Source: Actinomycetes bacterium
GTDB lineage: Bacteria; Actinomycetota; Acidimicrobiia; Acidimicrobiales; Ilumatobacteraceae
Direction: 5' to 3'
Assembly (NCBI GenBank): GCA_014190235.1
Contig: BJGC01000016.1
Location: 430-50,463 of the forward strand
DNA: 50,034 nucleotides
Both the position numbers and the translations under genes were made by a program. A model generated the notes under the pieces. The model saw only the letters and a list, made by a program, of their open reading frames with translations. It had not been told where the DNA came from and ran no database searches. Of the stretch, positions 26,362 through 34,124 are shown one piece after another (within the stretch, counting starts at the first letter, position 1; every line of letters starts with the position of its first letter).

Positions 26362-26913
26362 CTAGAAAACTGACGGTGACCGAGTCCAGAGTTCGCCAGT
26401 GTCATTTTTTGCCGTGTTCGTTGGCGCACCTGTGAGCACGACGACTGGAATCGCTTCAGGAAGTCCGCGCATTGAAAGTGGCGCATGTTTGACGATCGTG
26501 ACACCCTCGGGAAGTTCTCCGACGTGTTCGGTTGGAATAAGAACCTCGAGCGGTTCGGCAGCGTCACAGAGTCGAGCAGCAGTGTTGACGGCAGAGCCGA
26601 TGTAATCGTCGCCTTCGAAGAGCAGTGCCAGACCCGTTGCCATTCCGGTGCGGATGCTGAGCGGGGCACAGGCAGCCCCTGAGCGCTTTTGGAGTTCCAT
26701 CGCAAAGATGATGGCGTCATGTTGTTGGACAGCAACGACCATGCATCCGTCTCCGAGCCATTTAGCAATTCGTACGCCTGTTTCAGAGGCCACATCCCGG
26801 GTGACGGTTCGCCATGCGGACAACAGCCTCCCGGCAGCGTCGTCACCTTGGGAGGTCGTGAAATTAGTGAAACCGGAGATGTCCACAAAGACGAAAGTAC
26901 GGGGCACGCGCAT
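26362..26913 (-). CDS. Class III adenylate cyclase domain protein
   Basis: A 183-residue soluble cyclase homology domain with no membrane or sensor domain. All catalytic positions appear present: metal-binding Asp11 (FVDISGFTNFT) and Asp55 (KWLGDG), purine-selecting Lys51 and Asp103 (GDDYIGSAVNTAARL), and Asn110 and Arg114 for the transition state. It is therefore a likely active ATP cyclase, working as a dimer. ATG 26913 is preferred to 26934. It converges with the MoxR gene (35 bp) and diverges from the VWA gene (33 bp between start codons). Confidence 0.85.
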   Translation of the reverse strand: MRVPRTFVFVDISGFTNFTTSQGDDAAGRLLSAWRTVTRDVASETGVRIAKWLGDGCMVVAVQQHDAIIFAMELQKRSGAACAPLSIRTGMATGLALLFEGDDYIGSAVNTAARLCDAAEPLEVLIPTEHVGELPEGVTIVKHAPLSMRGLPEAIPVVVLTGAPTNTAKNDTGELWTRSPSVF

Positions 26914-26922
26914 GTCCCCTAC

Positions 26923-26940
26923 ACAATAGAGCACTATCGT
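26923..26940. promoter_or_regulatory. Divergent -10 elements of the cyclase and VWA genes
   Basis: Minus strand: TATTGT at 26923-26928, 9 nt before ATG 26913. Plus strand: TATCGT at 26935-26940, exactly 6 nt before ATG 26947. The start codons are only 33 bp apart, so the two polymerase footprints must overlap and the genes may exclude each other's transcription. Confidence 0.5.
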
Positions 26941-26946
26941 GCGGAT

Positions 26947-28944
26947 ATGGGTTCTGGCTTCACTTATTCACGTTGGGATGGCACTCAACAAGGTTTTGAC
27001 CTCGATGCTGATGCACTTCTTGAAGAACTCACTGACGATTTGCTGTATCACGGAGATCTCAATGCTGCACTTCGCCGACTCATGCGCGAGGGAATGACAG
27101 ACCCCGACGGTAACCGAATTGAAGGCCTTCAAGAAATGCTGAAGCGTATTCGGGAGCGACGCAAAGAGATCGAGGAGAGCGGAGATCTCGGCGGTGTGTT
27201 CGGAGAGATTGCTCAAGAGTTGCGAGACATCGTTGACGAAGAGCGGCACGGCATTGAGCAAGCATTGAAAAAAGCAGAGCAGTCTGGTGATCAGCGGCGG
27301 GCAGAGAACGCCCAGAACTCAGCGATGGAGCATAATTTTCGACTTGATATGTTGCCAGAAGATCTTGCAGGAATGGTGAAAGAACTGCAGTCATACGATT
27401 TTGAATCAGCAGAGGCGCGACAACGCTTTGACGAACTCATGGAGAAACTGCGCCAAGAATTGATGCAACAATTTGTTGATCAGTTATCAGGCGAGATGCA
27501 AAATATGTCACCTGAGGACATGCAGCGGATGAAAGACATGATGTCTGAACTTAATCAGATGATCGAACGTCATCAGGCGGGCCAAGACCCCAAGTTCGAA
27601 GAGTTCATGCAGAACTTTGGCGACTTCTTTCCGGAGAATCCCCAAACGCTTGAAGAACTACTTCAGATAATGGCTCAACGCATGCAAGCGATGCAAGCGA
27701 TGATGAACTCCATGACTCCCGAGCAGCGACAACAACTTCAGGAGTTGTCCGAACAAATGCTCGGTGACATGGATCTGCAGTGGCAAGTGCAACAACTGAG
27801 TGAAAATCTGCAGGGAATGTTTCCGCAACAGGGATGGAACAAGGAGTACAACTTCAGCGGATCAGAGCCAATGAACATGGGCCAAGCAATGCAATCGATG
27901 CAAGAGATGGGCCAGCTCGACGAACTTGAAGGTCTTTTGCGTAACGCCACGAATCCGTCAGCACTCGCAGAGGCAGATCTTGACAGGGTTCGAGATCTAC
28001 TGGGTGACGATGCCGCCAAATCCATGGAGCGACTGGCCCAAATGACCAAAAAGCTCGAAGAAGCCGGCTTGATTAATCGCAAAGATGGCAAGCTCGAACT
28101 CACGCCGCGAGGGCTAAAAGCAATCGGCAACAACGCGTTGCGTGAATTGTTTTCAAAACTCGCCAAAGACAAATTCGGTCAGCATCGAATTACCAAAGAT
28201 GGCAGTGGACACGAACGCACCTACGACAGCAAGCAATACGAATTTGGCGATCCATTTCGCCTCGATTTGCAGCAAACGATTCGCAACGCAATTCGCCGCC
28301 AGGGTGGGGGAACGCCCGTAAAATTATCTGTTGATGACTTTGAGATTGAACGTACGGAGCATTCAACTCGTTCTTCAACTGTGCTGATGCTTGATCTCAG
28401 CATGTCGATGCCAATGCGCGGCAACTTTGTCCCTGCAAAAAAAGTCGCAATGGCACTTCACTCCCTGATTAGTTCACAGTTCCCGCGTGACTATCTTGGC
28501 CTCGTCGGCTTTAGCGAAATGGCCCATGTGCTGACACATGAGCAATTGCCAGAAGTGTCGTGGGATCTGGCGTATGGCACCAACATGCAACACGGATTCC
28601 GTCTAGCGCGACAACTGCTGAGTCGTCAGACTGGCACGAAGCAGATCATCATGATTACGGACGGAGAACCGACTGCTCATATCACTCCTTCAGGCGATGT
28701 GTATTTCAATTACCCGCCAGTGCGCGAGACAGTCGAAGCCACACTGCACGAAGTCATGCGCTGCACAAAAGACAATATTCGGATCAATACATTTGTTCTT
28801 GACGCCACAGGGGCGCTACGAGCATTCATCGAACAACTCACCCGCATCAATAATGGGCGCGCTTTTTTCACGACGCCCGAGACACTCGGTGACTATGTGC
28901 TCGTCGACTTCATGGACAACAAAAAGCGAACATCTGTTCGTTGA
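26947..28944 (+). CDS. VWA domain protein, partner of the MoxR ATPase
   Basis: A 665-residue cytoplasmic protein. The N-terminal two thirds are acidic, helical and rich in Gln/Met/Glu, with probable coiled coils (roughly residues 40-340). The C-terminal quarter is a von Willebrand A domain with an intact MIDAS: Asp483-x-Ser485-x-Ser487 (DLSMSMP) and ITDGEPT. The layout resembles ChlD/CobT-type partners of MoxR ATPases. The frame open upstream to 26689 is antisense to the cyclase and is rejected; ATG 26947 has a -10 element at six bases. The target of the complex is unknown. Confidence 0.88.
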   Translation: MGSGFTYSRWDGTQQGFDLDADALLEELTDDLLYHGDLNAALRRLMREGMTDPDGNRIEGLQEMLKRIRERRKEIEESGDLGGVFGEIAQELRDIVDEERHGIEQALKKAEQSGDQRRAENAQNSAMEHNFRLDMLPEDLAGMVKELQSYDFESAEARQRFDELMEKLRQELMQQFVDQLSGEMQNMSPEDMQRMKDMMSELNQMIERHQAGQDPKFEEFMQNFGDFFPENPQTLEELLQIMAQRMQAMQAMMNSMTPEQRQQLQELSEQMLGDMDLQWQVQQLSENLQGMFPQQGWNKEYNFSGSEPMNMGQAMQSMQEMGQLDELEGLLRNATNPSALAEADLDRVRDLLGDDAAKSMERLAQMTKKLEEAGLINRKDGKLELTPRGLKAIGNNALRELFSKLAKDKFGQHRITKDGSGHERTYDSKQYEFGDPFRLDLQQTIRNAIRRQGGGTPVKLSVDDFEIERTEHSTRSSTVLMLDLSMSMPMRGNFVPAKKVAMALHSLISSQFPRDYLGLVGFSEMAHVLTHEQLPEVSWDLAYGTNMQHGFRLARQLLSRQTGTKQIIMITDGEPTAHITPSGDVYFNYPPVRETVEATLHEVMRCTKDNIRINTFVLDATGALRAFIEQLTRINNGRAFFTTPETLGDYVLVDFMDNKKRTSVR

Positions 28945-28991
28945 GGGCGCTCAGTTTCAAATCCCTTGCCTTTTGGGGTATCATTTGTCAT

Positions 28992-29023
28992 AGTTACACA
29001 GTTGTAATTACAGCAGTGTGACT
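28992..29023. promoter_or_regulatory. Dyad symmetry upstream of whiB
   Basis: A 32-bp imperfect dyad centred on the perfect palindrome TGTAATTACA (29002-29011). The outer arms are AGTTACAC (28992-28999) and GTGTGACT (29016-29023), complementary at 7 of 8 positions. It lies 57 bp upstream of the whiB ATG in a 135-bp gap, so it is a good candidate for a dimeric repressor or activator site, or an mRNA hairpin if transcription starts upstream. Confidence 0.45.
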
Positions 29024-29079
29024 GGCATGGGGGTTGGCAATAGTCAGTTCTCCTGACATTTTATTTGAAAGGCGTTTTG

Positions 29080-29355
29080 ATGGCATTTGAACACGATGAA
29101 CTTAGCCAAGATCGTGCATGGCAAGACGAGGCAAATTGTCTTGGAGTGGACCCCGATCTATTCTTCCCTGAACGCGGAGCATCGACACGCGAAGCAAAAG
29201 AAGTCTGCAAAGGATGCGTAGTTCGTGGTGATTGCCTTGAGTTTGCATTGGTGAACGGTGAGAAATTCGGAATCTGGGGTGGCCTGAGTGAACGCGAGAG
29301 GCGTCGCTTGCGACGTCAACGCGCTCAAACGATTCGCATTACCGGCACTGCTTAA
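29080..29355 (+). CDS. WhiB-family [4Fe-4S] transcription regulator
   Basis: A 91-residue Wbl protein. Four cluster cysteines are seen: EANC, then CKGC and GDC in the C-x2-C-x5-C arrangement. The turn GIWGG and a basic tail (RERRRLRRQR) complete the family pattern. Wbl proteins bind the main sigma factor and respond to redox or nitric oxide signals. ATG 29080 with Shine-Dalgarno GAAAGG is preferred over TTG 29065. The TAA overlaps the convergent ftcD stop. Confidence 0.93.
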   Translation: MAFEHDELSQDRAWQDEANCLGVDPDLFFPERGASTREAKEVCKGCVVRGDCLEFALVNGEKFGIWGGLSERERRRLRRQRAQTIRITGTA

Positions 29356-30155
29356 TTAGCGCGCAGATCTCTTGCGCGCGCAGCGATTTTCCATTCAATA
29401 GTTTTTTCTATTGAAAGATCGAGGCGTTTCCATTCGGTTGAAGAAATTGGTGCAAGCGTGCGCGCTGTCGCAAGCCCAACAAGTTCTGTGCGTTCGATAT
29501 CGGCATGTTGCGCAATAGTTTCGTACACATCAGCCGGACCAACAACGCCAATATCAATGAGATTCATGCTTATTTGCGTTGATGAGCCAACCTGAAATCC
29601 GAGTGCACGCACAGTGTCACTGCGCACGAGTGCAGCAATGGCACGGGCTTGAGTAAGCGGTGTGTTGGCAAGCCAGATGTTGTATGCCACCAAGACAGGA
29701 CGTGCTCCGACACAGATTGCACCAGCAGTTGGATGAGGAGCGGACGGTCCGACATCAGGCTGCAACGAACTGAACGCATGCTTGCGAATAAAAGGCAACG
29801 ATCTTTCGGGGCCGTACAGAAAACATGGCACCTGCAGAGTGTCAACTGCCCATGCCGCAAATTCATCTCGAGCTCGTAGCGCATCCGACATTGTTGAGTC
29901 TGCAAGTGGCACAAAAGGCACAACGTCGATGACTCCGAGTCGTGGGTGCACGCCGACATGGTTGTTAAGTGTGAGATGCAAAACGGCGTTGCGAGCAAGC
30001 ACGCGTGGAGCCAGTTCACCGACGAGTGTAAAGACGCTGCGATTGTGATGCCGATCAGAGTGGAGGTCGAGCAAATCCTTGCGCACCGCATTGGCAAGGG
30101 AGTCCAGCATGATCTGGTCAGACCCTTGGCTGACATTGACAACGCACTCAAGCAC
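29352..30155 (-). CDS. Glutamate formiminotransferase (FtcD N-terminal type)
   Basis: A 267-residue protein with family signatures CVVNVSQGSD, DRHHNRSVFTLVGE, HVGVHPRLGVIDVVPFVPL, RDEFAAWA, FLYG and PHPTAGAICVGARPVLVAYN. Formiminotransferases move the formimino group to tetrahydrofolate during histidine degradation; the cyclodeaminase domain is absent, as in other short forms. No histidine-degradation genes are nearby, so a general folate role is possible. Start GTG 30155. Divergent from tatA. Confidence 0.88.
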   Translation of the reverse strand: MLECVVNVSQGSDQIMLDSLANAVRKDLLDLHSDRHHNRSVFTLVGELAPRVLARNAVLHLTLNNHVGVHPRLGVIDVVPFVPLADSTMSDALRARDEFAAWAVDTLQVPCFLYGPERSLPFIRKHAFSSLQPDVGPSAPHPTAGAICVGARPVLVAYNIWLANTPLTQARAIAALVRSDTVRALGFQVGSSTQISMNLIDIGVVGPADVYETIAQHADIERTELVGLATARTLAPISSTEWKRLDLSIEKTIEWKIAARARDLRAN

Positions 30156-30188
30156 GGGTTCTGCTTATCAGACGATGGGTCGAAGTGC

Positions 30189-30194
30189 TACGGT
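30189..30194 (+). promoter_or_regulatory. -10 element of tatA (leaderless layout)
   Basis: TACGGT ends 6 nt before ATG 30201, in the 45-bp gap between the divergent ftcD and tatA start codons. Confidence 0.55.
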
Positions 30195-30200
30195 CAAGAC

Positions 30201-30380
30201 ATGTTCTCTTTCCTTGAAGGTCCCGAGTTAATCGTTCTTATCGTGGTCGTGCTGGTTTTATTCGGCGGATCCCAATTGCCCAAACTGGCCAAAAATCTCG
30301 GTCAGGCACAAAAAGAGTTTAAAAAGGCCATGGATAACAAGTCCGATGATCCGTCAGACGGGTCCCCGACTGACAAATAG
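30201..30380 (+). CDS. tatA: Sec-independent translocase subunit TatA
   Basis: A 59-residue TatA. The N-terminal helix (GPELIVLIVVVLVLFGGSQL), the hinge with Phe-Gly, the amphipathic helix (PKLAKNLGQAQKEFKKAM) and the acidic tail follow the classical plan. It forms the pore-like assembly of the Tat export pathway; tatB and tatC are not in the window. The longer frame from 29946 is antisense to ftcD. Converges with the second whiB after 12 bp. Confidence 0.92.
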   Translation: MFSFLEGPELIVLIVVVLVLFGGSQLPKLAKNLGQAQKEFKKAMDNKSDDPSDGSPTDK

Positions 30381-30392
30381 GTAGGGGCCGTT

Positions 30393-30683
30393 TTAGGCTA
30401 CGTTCAGTCGACTCTTTGTAATGCGGCGACGCTCACGCTCGCTTGTGCCACCCCACACACCGTGCTCAATGTTCTCGCTTAAGGCGTATTCCAGGCAACT
30501 AGATGCAACTGGGCACTCTTTGCAGATCTTTTGGGCGGCAATCACACCAGTGCCATCTGTGGGGAAAAACATTGCTGGTGGGTAGATCCGACAGGTGCCA
30601 CTATTCATCCACGCGGTGGGTGAATTCTGGAACATTCTCTTTTGACCGACGGGCTGAATGGTGACTTGCAGTGTGGCTGACAT
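30393..30683 (-). CDS. WhiB-family [4Fe-4S] transcription regulator (second)
   Basis: A 96-residue Wbl protein with SGTC, then CKECPVASSC (C-x2-C-x5-C), GVWGG and a basic end (SERERRRITKSR). It differs clearly from the protein at 29080, so the two are paralogues with separate roles. ATG 30683 has a textbook Shine-Dalgarno AAGGAG (30688-30693 complement) at 4-nt spacing; the longer frame to 30800 is unlikely. Divergent from the 88-residue gene across 139 bp. Confidence 0.92.
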   Translation of the reverse strand: MSATLQVTIQPVGQKRMFQNSPTAWMNSGTCRIYPPAMFFPTDGTGVIAAQKICKECPVASSCLEYALSENIEHGVWGGTSERERRRITKSRLNVA

Positions 30684-30756
30684 GACTCTCCTTGGGATGC
30701 ATTTCCGGGGCGGATCTGCTGATGTCATGTCTGACGACCCACGCCCCCAAAAAGTT

Positions 30757-30782
30757 CCCGACTTCACCGATACAATGTCGGG
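30757..30782 (+). promoter_or_regulatory. Promoter of the 88-aa gene within an inverted repeat
   Basis: TACAAT (30771-30776) is a good -10 element for the gene at 30823. Inverted arms CCCGAC (30757-30762) and GTCGGG (30777-30782) flank the stretch containing it, so a protein bound to the arms would block or position polymerase. No convincing -35 element is seen. Confidence 0.35.
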
Positions 30783-30822
30783 GCGTTGTTGTGACGCCAT
30801 TTATCTAGTTGCGGAGGTCCTT

Positions 30823-31089
30823 ATGTCTGATGTCACCATTGTTGAGCCACCCGTTGCCCATGCTCGGATTGCCTATCTCGGAGCCGTTTCACCCCACTGG
30901 GAGGTCTACGGCGACTACGGCGACCATGTGTTGCTCCAAGAATTCCGCGCCCGCGTTTTGGCCCGTCTTGTCCTTTTGCCCAGAGATGACCCACAGTTTC
31001 GTCGCAATATGGCGCGCATTGTTCGTGACGCCGAGCGTGAACGAATTTCTATCGAATGGGATATGGGTGATCCGAACTACGAGATCTAA
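30823..31089 (+). CDS. Conserved-looking protein of unknown function, 88 aa
   Basis: Not recognised. A soluble, charged protein with a central helical stretch (EFRARVLARLVLLPRDD) and an acidic C-terminus (WDMGDPNYE). ATG 30823 has a strong Shine-Dalgarno (GGAGG, 5 nt). It is divergent from the second whiB, and followed after about 100 bp by ppk with its own promoter. No domain or signal peptide seen. Confidence 0.6.
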   Translation: MSDVTIVEPPVAHARIAYLGAVSPHWEVYGDYGDHVLLQEFRARVLARLVLLPRDDPQFRRNMARIVRDAERERISIEWDMGDPNYEI

Positions 31090-31179
31090 GGCTCATTTTT
31101 CAGGTGAACAATGGGCGACGCCAGAACAAAGATTTGGCGTTATCGCGCAGCGTGACGCATGTGGTCAATCAGCACTCAA

Positions 31180-31185
31180 TACGCT
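31180..31185 (+). promoter_or_regulatory. -10 element of ppk (leaderless layout)
   Basis: TACGCT ends 6 nt before GTG 31192 and so selects that start over the upstream ATG 31159. A single GTTCACC half-site (minus strand, 31103-31109) lies upstream but without a second unit in register. Confidence 0.5.
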
Positions 31186-31191
31186 GAAATC

Positions 31192-33276
31192 GTGAGTCTA
31201 GGCTTTATTAATCGCGAACTCAGTTGGCTCGATTTCAACGAACGCGTCCTTTCGCTTGCGACTGAGGAATCAATACCACTCCTTGAGCGTCTGAAATTCT
31301 GCGCTATTTTTGCGGCGAATCTTGATGAGTTTTTTCAAGTGCGCGTTGGTGCACTCAAAGATCAAGTTGCAGCTGACGTCACAACTCGTGGGCCTGACAA
31401 CCGAACTCCAATGATGCAACTCACGGAGATTGCTCATCGCGTCGACATTTTGACATCGCGGCATGAAAGCATTGTCTTTGATCAGTTGATGCCACAGCTC
31501 GCTTCTGTCGGCATCAGTCTCTGTCGATGGTCTGAGATGTCAGATCACGAACAAAAAGTGGTGACTGCTGATTTTGATGCGCGCATCTTTCCGGTGCTAA
31601 CACCGTTGGCTGTTGATCCTTCTCATCCGTTCCCGTATGTCTCGAGCCTGGCTCTGAGTATCGGCGTCTTTGTTTGTGATCCCGACACCAACGAAGAACG
31701 ATTTGCCCGCATCAAAGTTCCGACATTTTTGACACGATTTGTCCAAGTCGATGACACTCGTTTCATCACGGTTGAAGACGTCATTGTTGCACATCTCGAT
31801 CGATTGTTCCCGGGAATGACAATCGAAGGGGCATCAACGTTCAGACTTACTCGAAATGCCGACCTTTCGCTTGAAGAGGACGAAGAAGCGGACGATCTTT
31901 TGCAAGCAGTCGAACTCGAGCTCCGCCGCCGTAGGTTTGGTAACGCTGTGCGACTTGAAGTCGAAAGCGGTATCGACTCTCGAATGCTGGCAATCTTGCT
32001 CGATGAACTCGAGCTCGAAAAGACCGATGTGTCGTACCATTTGGCACCACTTGACCTCACCTGCTTGTGGCAGTTGCATCGTTTACCAAGACCAGATCTC
32101 AAGGACACACCGTGGCTACCAGTAACGGCCGGAAGGCTTGCGGTTGCTGACCAAACGAGTCGCTCAATCTTTAGCGTCATTCGTGAACGTGATCTTTTGG
32201 TGCATCATCCGTACGAATCATTCGCGTCTTCCACCGAAGATTTTATTGCCCAAGCAGCCCAAGATCCGCGCGTGCAAGGTATCAAGATGACTCTGTATCG
32301 CACGTCTGGCGATAGCCCAATTGCCAAGAGCCTTATTGCGGCTGCCGAGCGCGGGGTGCAAGTCGTGGCATTAATCGAACTTAAAGCGCGCTTTGACGAA
32401 GCAGTCAATGTGACATGGGCAAAAGCACTCGAACGTGCAGGAGTACATGTTGTCTATGGCATGGCAGGATTGAAAATACACAGCAAGTGTGTGCTTGTTG
32501 TGCGCAACGACGATGACGGTATACGCCGATACACACACATTGGTACTGGCAATTACAACTCCAAGACAGCGCGGGTGTACGAAGACATCGGACTCTTCAC
32601 ATGCAATCCTCAAATCACTGATGACGTCTCACATTTGTTTAACCATCTGACCGGCTACAGCCATGACAAGGGCTACAAAGAATTGATCATCGCCCCAAAG
32701 CATTTTCGACCGACGATACGCAGACTTATTGACAACGAAACGCGCTTTGGTGCCAACGGACGCATCACAATCAAAGTCAACTCGATTGCTGATGTAGAGA
32801 TCATCGAGGCTCTCTATCGTGCGAGCGACGCAGGAGTACAGATTGATCTCATTGTTCGCGGCATCTGCTGTTTGTGCCCTGGTGCATCTTCTCAGTCCAA
32901 CATGAGAGTTCGCAGTGTGGTTGGCCGTAACCTTGAACACTCCCGCATTTACCGATTTGGTCACGGTGGACAAGACAATCAGACTGCATATTTTATTGGC
33001 TCAGCCGATCTGATGCCCCGAAACCTCGACAAGAGGATCGAAGTTCTCGCACCGGTGAGTCATCCCAAACATCAGATGTGGCTTGACACCACGCTGTCGT
33101 ATCTTCTGGCAGATGGTGTTGTGGCTCACGAGATGGACTCAGATGGCCAATGGCACCGTGTTGGACCAGTTGATTTCATTGAGGACAATGATGCCCAGGC
33201 GCGTCTGTATCGCTGGGCAGCAGATGCTCAATTGCGATTAGGCGTCCCAAGTCCTGCATCTCCGAGCCGGGAGTAG
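31192..33276 (+). CDS. ppk: Polyphosphate kinase
   Basis: A 694-residue PPK1, the usual length. N-terminal FINRELSWLDFNERVL, then two phospholipase-D-like catalytic halves. The phosphorylated histidine is His430 (AGLKIHSK), and a second conserved His region is HSRIYRFGHGG (583-593). RVYEDIGLFTC and GSADLMPRNLDKRIEV are also typical. It makes polyphosphate from ATP reversibly. GTG 31192 is preferred from the -10 spacing and from homologues that start near FINREL. It opens the phosphate island. Confidence 0.95.
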   Translation: MSLGFINRELSWLDFNERVLSLATEESIPLLERLKFCAIFAANLDEFFQVRVGALKDQVAADVTTRGPDNRTPMMQLTEIAHRVDILTSRHESIVFDQLMPQLASVGISLCRWSEMSDHEQKVVTADFDARIFPVLTPLAVDPSHPFPYVSSLALSIGVFVCDPDTNEERFARIKVPTFLTRFVQVDDTRFITVEDVIVAHLDRLFPGMTIEGASTFRLTRNADLSLEEDEEADDLLQAVELELRRRRFGNAVRLEVESGIDSRMLAILLDELELEKTDVSYHLAPLDLTCLWQLHRLPRPDLKDTPWLPVTAGRLAVADQTSRSIFSVIRERDLLVHHPYESFASSTEDFIAQAAQDPRVQGIKMTLYRTSGDSPIAKSLIAAAERGVQVVALIELKARFDEAVNVTWAKALERAGVHVVYGMAGLKIHSKCVLVVRNDDDGIRRYTHIGTGNYNSKTARVYEDIGLFTCNPQITDDVSHLFNHLTGYSHDKGYKELIIAPKHFRPTIRRLIDNETRFGANGRITIKVNSIADVEIIEALYRASDAGVQIDLIVRGICCLCPGASSQSNMRVRSVVGRNLEHSRIYRFGHGGQDNQTAYFIGSADLMPRNLDKRIEVLAPVSHPKHQMWLDTTLSYLLADGVVAHEMDSDGQWHRVGPVDFIEDNDAQARLYRWAADAQLRLGVPSPASPSRE

Positions 33277-33279
33277 TCC

Positions 33280-33301
33280 GTTCACTCCGTGTTTGCTTAA
33301 T
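33280..33301 (+). promoter_or_regulatory. PHO-box-like direct repeat upstream of phoU
   Basis: Two 11-bp units in direct register: GTTCACTCCGT (33280-33290) and GTTTGCTTAAT (33291-33301). The unit resembles the GTTCACC-type repeats bound by PhoP/RegX3-family regulators in actinobacteria. TAGATT at 33330-33335 is a -10 element at suitable distance downstream. Confidence 0.4.
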
Positions 33302-33359
33302 ATGCACTCTGACGTTTGTGTGTCTCGTCTAGATTTACAGGTTGCAGAACACAAAAAAG

Positions 33360-34124
33360 ATGGCAGAAAGAAGTAAGGGAATGGAAGAACTACGGTCCGG
33401 ATTTCATCAGCAGTTAGATCTCTTGCGCCAGTCGCTCACAACGCTCATCGCGTCGGTCGTTGATGCTATTCCGAGGGCGACAGGTGCTCTTCTTGGTGGT
33501 GACTTAGAAGGTGCAGATTATTTGATTCAATTTGACGACGAGATCGATGCTCGCTCAATCGAGATAGAAGAGCAGTGCTATCAACTGATCGCTCTTCAGG
33601 CTCCGGTTGCGGGTGACCTACGCCAAGTGGTGTCTATTGTTCGAATGGTTGCAGAAGTAGAGCGTTCAGCAGATCTCACTGTCAATATCTGCAAGGGAGC
33701 ACGCCGAATATATGGCCACGATTTAGATCCTAAGCTGCGCGGAACCATCACAAAGATGAGCGAACAAGCACAGAATCTCTTTTCGGCTGCTCTTGAAGCG
33801 TTCGAAGAGGACGATATCGCGAAGGCATCTGCAATTGATGACATGGACAACTATCTCGATAGTTTGCAGCGCCAATTCATTCAGGCAATATTTGAGAGTC
33901 ATTCTGCCGGGAACATTGATCTTCAGGTCGCTATTCAGTTAGCAGTAATCGCGCGTTTTTACGAAAGAATCGGTGATCACGCCGTAAATATAGGAGAGCG
34001 TGTGAGATACATGGTGACAGGCTGGTTGCCAGAACATAAAGGCGCTGCACGGTATCGACGTGCGAATCCGCAAGATGATACTGACGGTGTTCCAGTAATA
34101 CAGATGAACCGTGACGTCGTTTGA
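33360..34124 (+). CDS. phoU: Phosphate signalling protein PhoU
   Basis: About 254 residues forming two three-helix bundles. The metal-binding acidic motifs are seen as DDEIDARSIEIEEQC and DDMDNYLDSLQRQF, with ARFYERIGDHAVNIGERV near the end. PhoU restrains the phosphate sensor kinase and modulates transporters. The exact start is unclear: ATG 33360 and ATG 33381 are both possible, and the frame is open to TTG 33342. The end overlaps the following kinase by 14 bp, a strong sign of co-translation of PhoU with its kinase. No pst genes are adjacent. Confidence 0.92.
   Translation: MAERSKGMEELRSGFHQQLDLLRQSLTTLIASVVDAIPRATGALLGGDLEGADYLIQFDDEIDARSIEIEEQCYQLIALQAPVAGDLRQVVSIVRMVAEVERSADLTVNICKGARRIYGHDLDPKLRGTITKMSEQAQNLFSAALEAFEEDDIAKASAIDDMDNYLDSLQRQFIQAIFESHSAGNIDLQVAIQLAVIARFYERIGDHAVNIGERVRYMVTGWLPEHKGAARYRRANPQDDTDGVPVIQMNRDVV

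Noticed and set aside
26689-26946. N-terminal extension of the VWA frame by 86 codons
   Set aside because: It lies antisense to the cyclase gene and has no VWA-family similarity. ATG 26947 has a -10 element at the common 6-nt spacing.
27400-27960. Gln/Met-rich repetitive stretch as a DNA repeat
   Set aside because: Biased coding composition of a helical segment in the VWA protein; nucleotide copies are not tandemly repeated in register.
29570-30151. Minus-strand frame of 193 codons overlapping ftcD
   Set aside because: It is the +1 shadow of ftcD, Cys/His/Leu-rich without motifs, whereas ftcD carries full family signatures.
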